Assembly (NCBI GenBank): GCA_903902705.1
Contig: CAIUVX010000139.1
Span: forward strand, 1-64,000
Reading direction: 5' to 3'
Source of the DNA: an uncultured Methylococcales bacterium
GTDB lineage: Bacteria > Pseudomonadota > Gammaproteobacteria > Methylococcales > Methylomonadaceae
Length of the DNA stretch: 64,000 bases
Shown here: one piece after another, positions 55,915 through 64,000 of the stretch
How the letters are laid out: the number at the start of each line of letters is the position of its first letter
How positions within the stretch are numbered: position 1 is the stretch's first letter
The notes under the pieces: generated by a model
Databases searched by the model: none
Told to the model about the DNA's origin: nothing
Seen by the model: only the letters and a program-made list of their open reading frames with translations
Program-made: the position numbers and the translations under genes

Positions 55915-58335
55915 TTAGTAGTTGAATTTCAACTCAGCAAAGTAAGTACGCATGGGGAATGGATGGAAAATCCAGTATTCATTGTTGTTGACGTTATCAA
56001 TACCACCCGCGACCGCTAATTGTTTGGTGATTTGGTATTTTGTGCGTAAATCAACCACGAAGAATGCGGTGTTTCCCGTGTAAGTGCCGCCATTGGTGTC
56101 TGCGTTATTCAGCGCACTAAATTGTTTGCTGCTGTAGCGCATACTGACGGAGTTAGTCCATTTATCGGTTGGACGATAGGCAACAGTGGCACTGGCTCGC
56201 CATTCAGGAACACGCGGTTGACGACTACCTACGGTAGGTAAGTTAGCATAAGGATTGGCAGCGTTGAACGGTTGGCGAGCAGCGGCGGCATCGGCATCAC
56301 TATTTTTAGTGATGCGCGAATCTGCCCATGTTGCATTACCTGATAAATCAAGTCCTGCTATACCGACATCGGATTTTTCACCCGCAAACTCGACACCATA
56401 AGTTTCAATTTGGCGAACGTTTTGCGGTGAGTTAATCACTGCGCCTGTTGAGGTGATTCCAGGTTGTGAATAAATGGCGTTATTGATACGCTCTTGGAAT
56501 AAGCTCAAGCGTAATTTACCTTTATCCAACAAGTATTCGGTTGCCAGTTCAGACGATAGGGCTTCTTCGGGTTTTAAATTAGGATTGCCGTTGGTGATGG
56601 TGGTTTGACCACCTACGGTGACTTGGTTGGTTTGGAACAGTTCAGTGGCGGTCGCAAAACGATAGGCTTGGGCAACAGATGCACCAATTTTTACTCGATC
56701 CATTGGCTCCCACGTCAGTTTAAACTTGGGTGAAAAATGGGTAACGTTGTTATTGGCTTGATTAACGGTTTGCAGTCTGCCATTCACGGTTGCACTGTTG
56801 ACACCATCGTAAGCGTGCCAGCTTTCTAAACGCCCACCTAAGGTTAGATTCCAGTTTTTATAAAAGTCCCACGAATCTTGCGCCCAATAGGCTTCGGTTT
56901 GGGTTTTGCCTTTTGAAAGGCTAGTAGGAACACCCGTGCCATTCGTGCCTGTCCAGTTATTCGCAACGGTATAAATGGGGTTGTTTAGCTCATACAAATC
57001 ATGATGAAAACCAAAACTGACTTCATGTTGTCCCATAGCAGTGGGTCGCCAAATACCTTTCGCATCCGCAGTATGCCAACCTGTGCCTGTTAAGCTGGTA
57101 ATCGTACCCGCGCCGTTTTGTGAGGATTGCAGCGGAGTTCCTGTGGATGCACGGGCGATGTCTTTGCCATAGTCAACGACGCTACCCGATAAATCCCAAT
57201 CGAAAATACCACCTGTATTGGATTTGATGTTCATGCCGTGTGACCAGTGCATTTGTTCGGCACGCGATTCACCAAAGGCATTAGGCGCAAGAGTGTAACG
57301 CATTCCGTTGATATTAACGTTGCCATTAGTAACAACTGCGCCTGTTCTTGCGTTGGTTAAAAAACTGTCAGAGCTGATGTGATTATCATTTTGCCATAAG
57401 CCCAAGGTATACGCCGCTTTGATAGTCGGGGTGATGTCATAAGCCAGCTTCCATTTAAAAGTATCTTGGACAGTGTGATTGAAATTACCCGCACCTTGTA
57501 CTTGGGCAGATTGACCAAAAGGATTTAAGTTAGCGACTGCACCATTAACAGCGACATCGGCAGCGGTCGCTTTCGTAGTTGAAGTCAGGGGATTTACATA
57601 GCTAATCGGTTGACTGTGTGCATCAAGATGGCTGACATCAAAACGCCATGAAAAATCTTTCATGCGGTCGCCTAAATTGAAGGCATATTCCTGAGTGTCA
57701 AAGGTTTGGTTATGTCCATAATTGCCGTAGGTCTGCCAACTGCTTTTTATATCAGCCCCCGCTTCAAATTTTTCGGGCATTTTGGTAGTCATTTCGATAA
57801 CACCGCCAATAGAGTTACCTGAGTATGCCGCAGAAAATGGACCATACATCACATCAATCCGTTCAATTTCATTGGGCGATACCATGTTCCAGCGTGGCGA
57901 ACCTGTGTTGCCGTTGTTGTTGCCCAGCAAGGAAGACAGCATAATGCCATCGGCGTAAATCAAGCCACGCGCACTTAAACCTGTACCTGAGGTACGCCAC
58001 GCCACAGGCGCGTTAGTATCACCCGCATAACGCTTACGCACGGTGATACTGGGCATATATTTAATAATATCCTCTGTACTCATCGCGTTGATGGTGTTGT
58101 CTATTTTTTCGCTGGTGATACTTTCGGTAGTCGCAGGCAGTTTGTATCGCTCTTTAGAGGTCTCTGCGGCAATGGGTGTACGTTGATCTTCAACTGTCAT
58201 TTCTGGCATGACTTTAGTGTTGTCAGTCTTCGCAGGGGCTTTAGTTTCAGCAATAGCAAAGGGGGAGCTTAACAGTAATGCACACAGTAATACACGACGT
58301 GGATTGAGTGGAAACGGGGGATTAATTTGATTCAT
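55915..58335 (-). CDS. TonB-dependent outer membrane receptor 2
   Basis: 806 residues. Signal peptide ending near FAIA; TonB-box-like PEMTVEDQ near residue 45; plug domain with STEDIIKYMPSITVRKRY, RGLIYADGIMLSS, NEIERIDVMYGPFSAAYSGNSIGGVI; then a 22-strand barrel ending in Tyr (FAELKFNY). The plug resembles that of siderophore, metal-chelate and copper receptors (OprC-like), but the ligand cannot be told. 71 bases downstream of a paralogous receptor and upstream of the two Asp-box lipoprotein genes. Confidence 0.9.
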   Translation of the reverse strand: MNQINPPFPLNPRRVLLCALLLSSPFAIAETKAPAKTDNTKVMPEMTVEDQRTPIAAETSKERYKLPATTESITSEKIDNTINAMSTEDIIKYMPSITVRKRYAGDTNAPVAWRTSGTGLSARGLIYADGIMLSSLLGNNNGNTGSPRWNMVSPNEIERIDVMYGPFSAAYSGNSIGGVIEMTTKMPEKFEAGADIKSSWQTYGNYGHNQTFDTQEYAFNLGDRMKDFSWRFDVSHLDAHSQPISYVNPLTSTTKATAADVAVNGAVANLNPFGQSAQVQGAGNFNHTVQDTFKWKLAYDITPTIKAAYTLGLWQNDNHISSDSFLTNARTGAVVTNGNVNINGMRYTLAPNAFGESRAEQMHWSHGMNIKSNTGGIFDWDLSGSVVDYGKDIARASTGTPLQSSQNGAGTITSLTGTGWHTADAKGIWRPTAMGQHEVSFGFHHDLYELNNPIYTVANNWTGTNGTGVPTSLSKGKTQTEAYWAQDSWDFYKNWNLTLGGRLESWHAYDGVNSATVNGRLQTVNQANNNVTHFSPKFKLTWEPMDRVKIGASVAQAYRFATATELFQTNQVTVGGQTTITNGNPNLKPEEALSSELATEYLLDKGKLRLSLFQERINNAIYSQPGITSTGAVINSPQNVRQIETYGVEFAGEKSDVGIAGLDLSGNATWADSRITKNSDADAAAARQPFNAANPYANLPTVGSRQPRVPEWRASATVAYRPTDKWTNSVSMRYSSKQFSALNNADTNGGTYTGNTAFFVVDLRTKYQITKQLAVAGGIDNVNNNEYWIFHPFPMRTYFAELKFNY

Positions 58336-58406
58336 TTTTCTCTCGGTTATTATTATAAGTAGGGTGGCATTGCTGCATACCCTACTGGGTTTAGTAAATT
58401 ATGTTA

Positions 58407-60779
58407 TTAATATTTAAGCGACATACTGACATAGTAAGAACGTTGCGACAGTGGATTATTTTCATAACGATCTTGATCCAGAATGTTATCAACCCCTGCT
58501 GAGAGGGTGCTTTTCAGTTTTGGGTGTATGGGCAATTGATAAGAGGTTTTGAAATCTACAAAAGTGTATTCATCCGAACCACTGAACACATTTTTTGCCG
58601 CATAATCGTTGTTTTCAAAGCGTTGGAATATATCACTACGATAACGCACACCTACCGAAGAATCCCATACTGGCAAGATATGGTAGGTTAATGAGGCATT
58701 GGTTTGCAGTTTAGGAATACGCGCCCATTCATTACCGACCAATGCGGTGTTGTTAGGGTTTTTGGTAATTTGCTTATTCATGAACGTACCATTCGCCATT
58801 AAATCAATCGGCAATCCAAACAGACTATTTTGGTTGAAAATCAATTCTGTACCAATGGTTTCCGTTTGCCCTATCGATTGAAAGGTACTGATGTTCTGAC
58901 CACCGAATGTGTTTGAAATTGAGATTATTTCATCGTTAACGAGGTTATAAAAGAAATTAGCCTGAATATAACCGCGTGGAATATTGTATTGCGTCAAAAA
59001 GTTATGAAAATAACCGTTTTCTGGACCTAAAGACGGATCAGGAATATTCTGCGACAGAAAGGTATTGCTGGCGGCAAATAATTCTTCGGCAACAGGGAAA
59101 CGATAGGCTTTAGAAAATGAATAGCGGAATGTCCATTTATCAGGGGTAAATTCCAGTGACGCTTTCGGTGAAATGCGTGTAGCTTCACGGTCTGCAAATT
59201 CACTCTGAATTTTAGGTGTTGCTGCTACGCGGTTGTGACCACCAATGGATTGCCAATGATCCAATCTAACGCCCGCCATGATGCTCCAGTCTGGCAGAAA
59301 CCGCCAATCCAACTGTGAAAACACGCTATTAATTTGAGTTTGACCACCCGCATCACTGCGCTGAGAATCTTTAGTCGCTTGGATATATTTTTTGGTATCG
59401 TAGACCTTAATGTTATTGCTACCACGAACAAATTGATAGCCGCCCATGAATGATAAATCATCACGCCCCAAAAATTTATCGGTTGCTAATTTGCCATCGT
59501 AAGTCGCCCACCATGTTTGGGTGTCCGTCACTAAACCTTGTCCCGTATTGGCGCGATTAGGGTCTTGAGGTGCGTAGGTTGAAGCAACCGCGAGATTTTT
59601 AAAAGGATCGTAGAAACTGGCAGTGGTATCAATATTCCAGTTATCAGAAATCTTACCTTTTAAACTTAAGCCATAATTGAGTGCTTGACGTTGCAGAATA
59701 TTGGCACCAAAGGCATTATTTGGTAGCCTGAATTGCTGTCCATTTTGATTGACTAGACCACCCGTCGCGTTTGCACTAACGGTACTGCTATAAACAGGCT
59801 TCCCCGCTGCATCCTTTATTAACACCAGCGGCTCATTATTGCGATTGTCGCGTTCTTCATAAGCAATGGTAAAACGGGCTTGTAACTCTTCCGTTAAGTC
59901 ATAAGCCATTTTGAGCTTGAATAAATCGGTAACAACGTGCTGTGTGCCGTTATCGCCGAATATAATGGCAGGCGTGGGGAATCCGCCTGCGATAGCTTGT
60001 GGTTGCTCGGTCAATTGCCCACCAGTGACTTTAGTTCCCGTCGCCGCTTTAGTGAGTGCCGCTGTATCAATCGGATCCATCGGCTGTCCATCATTTTCCA
60101 GATGGTTATAAAAACCGTAAACGCTGAATTTATTGATACGGTCACCACCCGAAAGAAAAGTTCTAAAACCGCTGAGCAATTCATTACGCCCACCTCTGTG
60201 CATATCCTGAAACATACCCGTGGCGTTCATTTCCGCTTCAAACTTTTCAGGCATTTTGGAGTTTAGGTTAACAACACCCCCCATAGAACCACCGCCATAT
60301 TGCGCAGAAAAAGGACCGTAAAGCACTTCGGCAGTGCCAATTTCACTGGGAGCCATCATAGACCATCTCGGAACACCGTTAAAACTGACATTCACAGGAT
60401 TATGCAAAGGCATACCGTCACCGAAGACCATGTTCTGAGCGGTCTGAAGGATATTAGTACCGCGTATGCCCATCATGGCATTTTGATCGCCGATATAACG
60501 TTTACGCATGTGTAAGCTGGGTGCATATCTAATAACGTCTTCCGAAGTTGTGTAATTCACTCTTTCTTCAAATTGTTCCTTATCAATTGTATAAGTAGGC
60601 GTTGCTTTAGTCGTGTCTGGAAAAGGGGTACTAGACGTTTTCTCTGATACCGTCATTTCAGGCATTTCTTTAACTGCCGCAGGTGATTTATTGACTACGA
60701 TAGCTTTAGACTGTGCAGGCTCTGCGGCGATAGCACCGCTCAAATAGCTCACACCTAATAATAAGACAACTTTTTTCAT
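58407..60779 (-). CDS. TonB-dependent outer membrane receptor 1
   Basis: 790 residues. Signal peptide ending near GAIAAEP; TonB-box-like PEMTVSEK; plug with TSEDVIRYAPSLHMRKRYIGDQ, RGTNILQTAQNMVFGDGMPL, SEIGTAEVLYGPFSAQYGGGSMGGVVNL; barrel ending YYVSMSLKY. The plug shares RKRYxGD, YGPFSAxYxGxSxGGV and KMPEKFEA with receptor 2, so the two arose by duplication. First gene of a four-gene co-directional set. AAGGAG lies just before the ATG; the promoter must lie in the AT-rich 293 bases upstream, where I see no Fur-box-like palindrome. Confidence 0.9.
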   Translation of the reverse strand: MKKVVLLLGVSYLSGAIAAEPAQSKAIVVNKSPAAVKEMPEMTVSEKTSSTPFPDTTKATPTYTIDKEQFEERVNYTTSEDVIRYAPSLHMRKRYIGDQNAMMGIRGTNILQTAQNMVFGDGMPLHNPVNVSFNGVPRWSMMAPSEIGTAEVLYGPFSAQYGGGSMGGVVNLNSKMPEKFEAEMNATGMFQDMHRGGRNELLSGFRTFLSGGDRINKFSVYGFYNHLENDGQPMDPIDTAALTKAATGTKVTGGQLTEQPQAIAGGFPTPAIIFGDNGTQHVVTDLFKLKMAYDLTEELQARFTIAYEERDNRNNEPLVLIKDAAGKPVYSSTVSANATGGLVNQNGQQFRLPNNAFGANILQRQALNYGLSLKGKISDNWNIDTTASFYDPFKNLAVASTYAPQDPNRANTGQGLVTDTQTWWATYDGKLATDKFLGRDDLSFMGGYQFVRGSNNIKVYDTKKYIQATKDSQRSDAGGQTQINSVFSQLDWRFLPDWSIMAGVRLDHWQSIGGHNRVAATPKIQSEFADREATRISPKASLEFTPDKWTFRYSFSKAYRFPVAEELFAASNTFLSQNIPDPSLGPENGYFHNFLTQYNIPRGYIQANFFYNLVNDEIISISNTFGGQNISTFQSIGQTETIGTELIFNQNSLFGLPIDLMANGTFMNKQITKNPNNTALVGNEWARIPKLQTNASLTYHILPVWDSSVGVRYRSDIFQRFENNDYAAKNVFSGSDEYTFVDFKTSYQLPIHPKLKSTLSAGVDNILDQDRYENNPLSQRSYYVSMSLKY

Positions 60780-61073
60780 AATACTCCTTAGTTGTTGTAA
60801 TTTTTATACAATTTGTGGTAACAGAGCAATAATAAAAGCAAATTTTATGCCAAGCTAGGGCTACACCCTATTTACCTAGTAAAGCACTATAAAAAATAGA
60901 GAATGACGATTATTTTTAGAAAAAATAAGCGATATAACGGGATTTTTTTCGGTTAAATAACATAGTTTAATAAATTCTTAAATAACCGTAGTGAGGGATT
61001 AGTTGATAGGCGATTGTTAATGCAGATGTTTTTAAAGTTGTACTAACCGACATAATTACTCAGGCAAGAGAAA

Positions 61074-61898
61074 TTATTTTGAGGGTTTTTTATAGCCAGG
61101 ACAATCAATGCTGATACGCTGCACAGGATTATCTAATTTTAACGCGGTTAACTGACCACCCCAAAGACAGCCAGTGTCAATCGCATAACAATTCGTTCCT
61201 TCGTAATAACCCAGCGTAGACCAGTGACCGAAGATAATACGCATATCAGCATTTTTACGATTAGGCACATCAAACCACGGCAGTAAATTTGAGGGCTGCG
61301 AACCTACTGGACCGCTGTTAGCAAAATCTAATCGCCCGTCTTCATCGCAATAGCGCATTCGAGTAAAGCAGTTAACAATAAAGCGCAACTGTGCTGTTCC
61401 TTTCAAACTGGATGACCAAAGATTAGGTTTGTTACCATACATTTGTTTTAAAAAATTCTGATAATCAGGTCGTCTTAATGCTTGTTCTGCAATTAACGCC
61501 ATTTTTTTGGTTTTTTTAAAGTCCCATTGTGGTGGTAAACCCGCATGAACTAAGCAAAAATTATTGTTGTAGTGAAATAACGGTTGATGCCTTAGCCAAT
61601 CAATCAGTTCGAGGCTATCGGATGATTCTAGCACTTGATTTAAGGCATCTTTTTTATTATTGGTTCTTTCAATACAGGAGACAGCCAACAAGTGCATATC
61701 ATGATTGCCCAGTACGGTAACTGCCGCGCTACCCAATGATTTAACAAAGCGTAGTGTTTCCAAGGATTTAGGTCCACGATTAACCAAATCGCCCGCAAAC
61801 CAAAGCTGGTCTTTATTTTGGTCGAAAGAAATCGCATCCAGCAGCCTTAATAAATCATCAAAACAGCCTTGAACATCACCGATAGCGTAAATAGACAT
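61074..61898 (-). CDS. apaH: Bis(5'-nucleosyl)-tetraphosphatase, symmetrical
   Basis: 274 residues. The metallophosphoesterase motifs IYAIGDVQGCFDDL, WFAGDLVNRGPKSLETL and VLGNHDMHLL, then FCLVHAGLPPQWD and IIFGHWSTLGYY, define ApaH. It cleaves Ap4A to two ADP and acts as a decapping enzyme on NpnN-RNA. It starts 5 bases after the apaG stop, as in the common apaGH operon. Confidence 0.96.
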   Translation of the reverse strand: MSIYAIGDVQGCFDDLLRLLDAISFDQNKDQLWFAGDLVNRGPKSLETLRFVKSLGSAAVTVLGNHDMHLLAVSCIERTNNKKDALNQVLESSDSLELIDWLRHQPLFHYNNNFCLVHAGLPPQWDFKKTKKMALIAEQALRRPDYQNFLKQMYGNKPNLWSSSLKGTAQLRFIVNCFTRMRYCDEDGRLDFANSGPVGSQPSNLLPWFDVPNRKNADMRIIFGHWSTLGYYEGTNCYAIDTGCLWGGQLTALKLDNPVQRISIDCPGYKKPSK

Positions 61899-61903
61899 TT
61901 AAT

Positions 61904-62281
61904 TTAGTGTAAAACTCTGGGAATAGATAAAGTAAATTGGGGAATAGTGGCATTAAAATCATCACCGTCATCCGAACGCATTGTGTAATAACCTTGCATA
62001 ATACCTACAGGCGTTTCCAGTATCGCACCACTGGTATAGCGAAAACTTTCCCCTGGTTTCAAATAGGGTTGCTCACCAATCACCCCTTCGCCACGCACTT
62101 CCTGAATTTTACCGTTGGCATCGGTAATTAACCAATAGCGTTGCAATAATTTTGCAGGCAACGCGCCTTCATTGGTAATAGTAATGGTGTAAGCAAACAC
62201 ATAACGACCTTTTTCGGGGGCGGATTGTTCGGCAATAAAAAAAGGCATTGCATCAACAACTATATTATTTTTTTCGGTCAT
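61904..62281 (-). CDS. apaG: ApaG protein
   Basis: 125 residues, one fibronectin-III-like beta domain: [50 protein letters not shown] and [10 protein letters not shown]. Biochemical role uncertain; associated with cobalt/magnesium homeostasis and Ap4A. First gene of apaG-apaH. rsmA, often upstream, is absent; a divergent signalling gene is there instead. Confidence 0.95.
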   Translation of the reverse strand: MTEKNNIVVDAMPFFIAEQSAPEKGRYVFAYTITITNEGALPAKLLQRYWLITDANGKIQEVRGEGVIGEQPYLKPGESFRYTSGAILETPVGIMQGYYTMRSDDGDDFNATIPQFTLSIPRVLH

Positions 62282-62519
62282 GAGTAAATTAATTCGAGTG
62301 ATATGTTCATTATTTCATGGTAACTTTTTGTTAAACGACAGCAAGAAGTAGTGGAGTGACAGATTATCATATCAACTCAAATCCTGATACAGCTTATAGA
62401 GAGTGATGCTTAAGGTACGCAAAAAATGTAAACGCTTTATTTGCGTAGTGAGTATTTTTTGCGACACAGTGCTATTCTACTCGCTAGACTCCGATTTTAC
62501 GGATTATCAAAAAAAATTT

Positions 62520-64000
62520 ATGACCTATATAGGAAAAAAGACCGCTAATCTACTTTTTATTATCATTGTGATAGTAGCAACTGCTTTTATGTTGTCTAGC
62601 TTTGAAATAACAAGGCATAAACAAAGGCAGCTTTCCGAGCAAAAACTGCTCCAAGAAGCGATTGCGCATTTTGATAATATGGTGGTCACGCGCAGTTGGA
62701 GTGCGATGTATGGCGGTGTTTATGTCAAACAAAATGCAGAGCTAAACCCTAATCCTTATTTGAAAGACAACTTCATTTTAGATAGCGAAGGTAACACGCT
62801 AATCAAAATTAATCCTGCGTGGATGCTGCGCCAAATTTCAGAGCTGTCCAATCAGCACAGTCATTATTTTTACAAAATCACCAGCTTAAAACCCGTAAAC
62901 CCTCATAATGCCGCCGACGCGTTTGAAACGGAAGCCTTGCAATATTTTGAAAATCATCGCGATAAAAAATATTATTATCGCTTGAGTAGCGATGATAAAG
63001 CCTTTGATTTTATGGGGTCGTTAAAAGTAGAACCTGCTTGTCTTGCCTGTCATGACAATCAAGGGTATTCGATAGGCGATGTGCGCGGCGGGATTCGAGT
63101 TTCCATACCCACTGATATACTTCAACAAGAAATACAATTGTTACAGCAATATACGGTAAGAAATCAAATTTTTGTCGTGTTGGGTGCGATGATTGTGTTG
63201 AGTATTTTTTCCTATTTTCTCAACATAATTTATCGTTATCAGAAAAATATTGAACAACTGAATAAATCGCTAGAAGCCAAAATCGCTGAAAGAACACGCG
63301 GTTTAGAAAAAATGTACCAGCATGAAAAATACCTTAAAGACTTGTTGGCTATCGTATCTGATGTCAACGAATTATTATTGACAGCTATTTCTGTGCAGGG
63401 GGCGTTACAAAATAGCGTAGAAGAATTGGCTAAACATCCGCATTATCACGCCATCTGGGTTGGACTTATCGATAACAAACAACTGGAAATTGTCCATAAA
63501 ACTGATAAAAATAACGCTATTCTTAAGCAAACGACTTATAGCCTAGACGCGGAGCTTAGCAATCAACCCGTATCGGTAGCTTTACAGGCAATATTGCACA
63601 ATCGCACAATTATCGAACGCTGTAATCCATGTTTACAAGAACAACATCAAGAAACTGATGCTGTTCTGCATTGGTTGCTCACCATTCCCTTGCAATGCAC
63701 GGAGGATAAACAAGTATTAGGCGTATTTGCTCTCTATTCAGACCGTGCCGAGGGTTTTGAAGTCGAAGAAGTACATATACTGGAAAGACTGGCAATGGAC
63801 GTGGCGTTAATCCTACGTTCACATCAACAAAAAGCCATGTTAGCCGCAATGGAAACCAAGCGAATTGCCAACTATGAAGAAACTATACTGGCTTTTGTGA
63901 ATATTATTGAACAACGTGACACTTATACCGCAGGTCATACTATTCGAGTTGCAGAGTATTGTAAAAAAATTGCTGGTGCGTTAGGTATCAATGCAGAAGA
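62520..64000 (+). CDS. Haem-sensor (DUF3365) - GAF - HD-GYP signalling protein, partial
   Basis: About 494 codons to the right edge. An N-terminal membrane helix (NLLFIIIVIVATAFMLSSF) is followed by a periplasmic Tll0287-like/DUF3365 domain with SWSAMYGGVYV, FKITSLKP-like HYFYKITSLKPVNP and the haem motif CLACHD near 179. A second helix lies at about 219-240. Then come a coiled stretch, a GAF domain (about 285-435) and the start of an HD-GYP domain (FVNIIEQRDTYTAGHTIRVAEYC). HD-GYP domains degrade c-di-GMP; haem may sense redox or gas. No clear ribosome site precedes this ATG; an in-frame ATG at 62406 would add 38 residues. Confidence 0.85.
   Translation, partial: MTYIGKKTANLLFIIIVIVATAFMLSSFEITRHKQRQLSEQKLLQEAIAHFDNMVVTRSWSAMYGGVYVKQNAELNPNPYLKDNFILDSEGNTLIKINPAWMLRQISELSNQHSHYFYKITSLKPVNPHNAADAFETEALQYFENHRDKKYYYRLSSDDKAFDFMGSLKVEPACLACHDNQGYSIGDVRGGIRVSIPTDILQQEIQLLQQYTVRNQIFVVLGAMIVLSIFSYFLNIIYRYQKNIEQLNKSLEAKIAERTRGLEKMYQHEKYLKDLLAIVSDVNELLLTAISVQGALQNSVEELAKHPHYHAIWVGLIDNKQLEIVHKTDKNNAILKQTTYSLDAELSNQPVSVALQAILHNRTIIERCNPCLQEQHQETDAVLHWLLTIPLQCTEDKQVLGVFALYSDRAEGFEVEEVHILERLAMDVALILRSHQQKAMLAAMETKRIANYEETILAFVNIIEQRDTYTAGHTIRVAEYCKKIAGALGINAE

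Overview
The window reads as chromosomal DNA of a gammaproteobacterium with low to moderate GC. The best clue to lifestyle is a malate thiokinase pair (mtkA-mtkB), an enzyme of the serine cycle of methylotrophs. Together with sdhCDA, cysDN, bicarbonate-type SulP transporters fused to carbonic anhydrase and a giant multicopper oxidase, this suggests a type I methanotroph (Methylococcales, for example a Methylobacter- or Crenothrix-like organism). That assignment is inference; no rRNA, methane monooxygenase or methanol dehydrogenase gene lies in the window.

Layout. 1-2.7 kb: the N-terminal part of a type IIG restriction-modification enzyme (cut by the window edge), then a tandemly duplicated guaB tail carrying a palindromic element, then guaB. 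2.8-4.5 kb: small genes (SOUL haem-binding protein, a secreted unknown, a gamma-glutamylcyclotransferase-like protein, a DUF6868-like membrane protein). 4.6-6.8 kb: mtkAB behind a promoter overlapped by an inverted repeat. 7-10.3 kb: an M16 peptidase pair and rsmD. 10.4-19.9 kb: a periplasmic copper-redox cluster (cytochrome c/substrate-binding fusion, SCO protein, beta-propeller protein, 1770-residue multicopper oxidase). 20.4-26.9 kb: mutS, pncC, two small genes, a candidate structured RNA and an elongation factor G paralogue. 26.9-28.9 kb: repeat-rich accessory DNA with two unknown small genes and a HigBA-like toxin-antitoxin pair whose antitoxin is cut short. 28.9-35.3 kb: a coiled-coil membrane protein, then cysD and cysN split by a three-gene insert (DUF29, AAA ATPase, PD-(D/E)xK-like protein). 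35.3-37.9 kb: sdhC-sdhD-sdhA without sdhB. 38.1-46.4 kb: a MASE1-PAS-GAF-GGDEF-EAL protein, a small zinc-ribbon protein, a Sel1 lipoprotein, sixA, a CYTH-CHAD protein and an OmpA-like lipoprotein with a Gln/Tyr/Pro/Gly tail. 46.4-52.8 kb: a polysaccharide flippase, SulP-carbonic anhydrase, a second SulP and DedA. 53-60.8 kb: two Asp-box lipoproteins and two TonB-dependent receptors, each a paralogous pair. 61-64 kb: apaG-apaH and the first part of a haem-sensor/GAF/HD-GYP protein.

How the genes fit together. mtkAB would feed one-carbon assimilation, sdhCDA the TCA cycle and respiration, cysDN sulfate activation, and SulP/carbonic anhydrase bicarbonate supply. The multicopper oxidase cluster looks built for periplasmic or extracellular metal oxidation, with the SCO protein a plausible copper chaperone. 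The receptor/lipoprotein cluster looks like an outer-membrane uptake system for an unknown ligand.

The leading candidates for something undescribed are: the ATPase plus nuclease-like pair inserted in the cysDN operon, which resembles two-gene phage-defence modules; the structured RNA upstream of fusA; the approximately 80-105 bp palindromic element that sits next to duplicated gene ends at two loci; and the receptor/Asp-box pairs with shared CxCCR and CPHHG motifs. Several families of dispersed palindromic repeats fill most intergenic regions. I saw no tRNA, rRNA, CRISPR array, transposase or origin.
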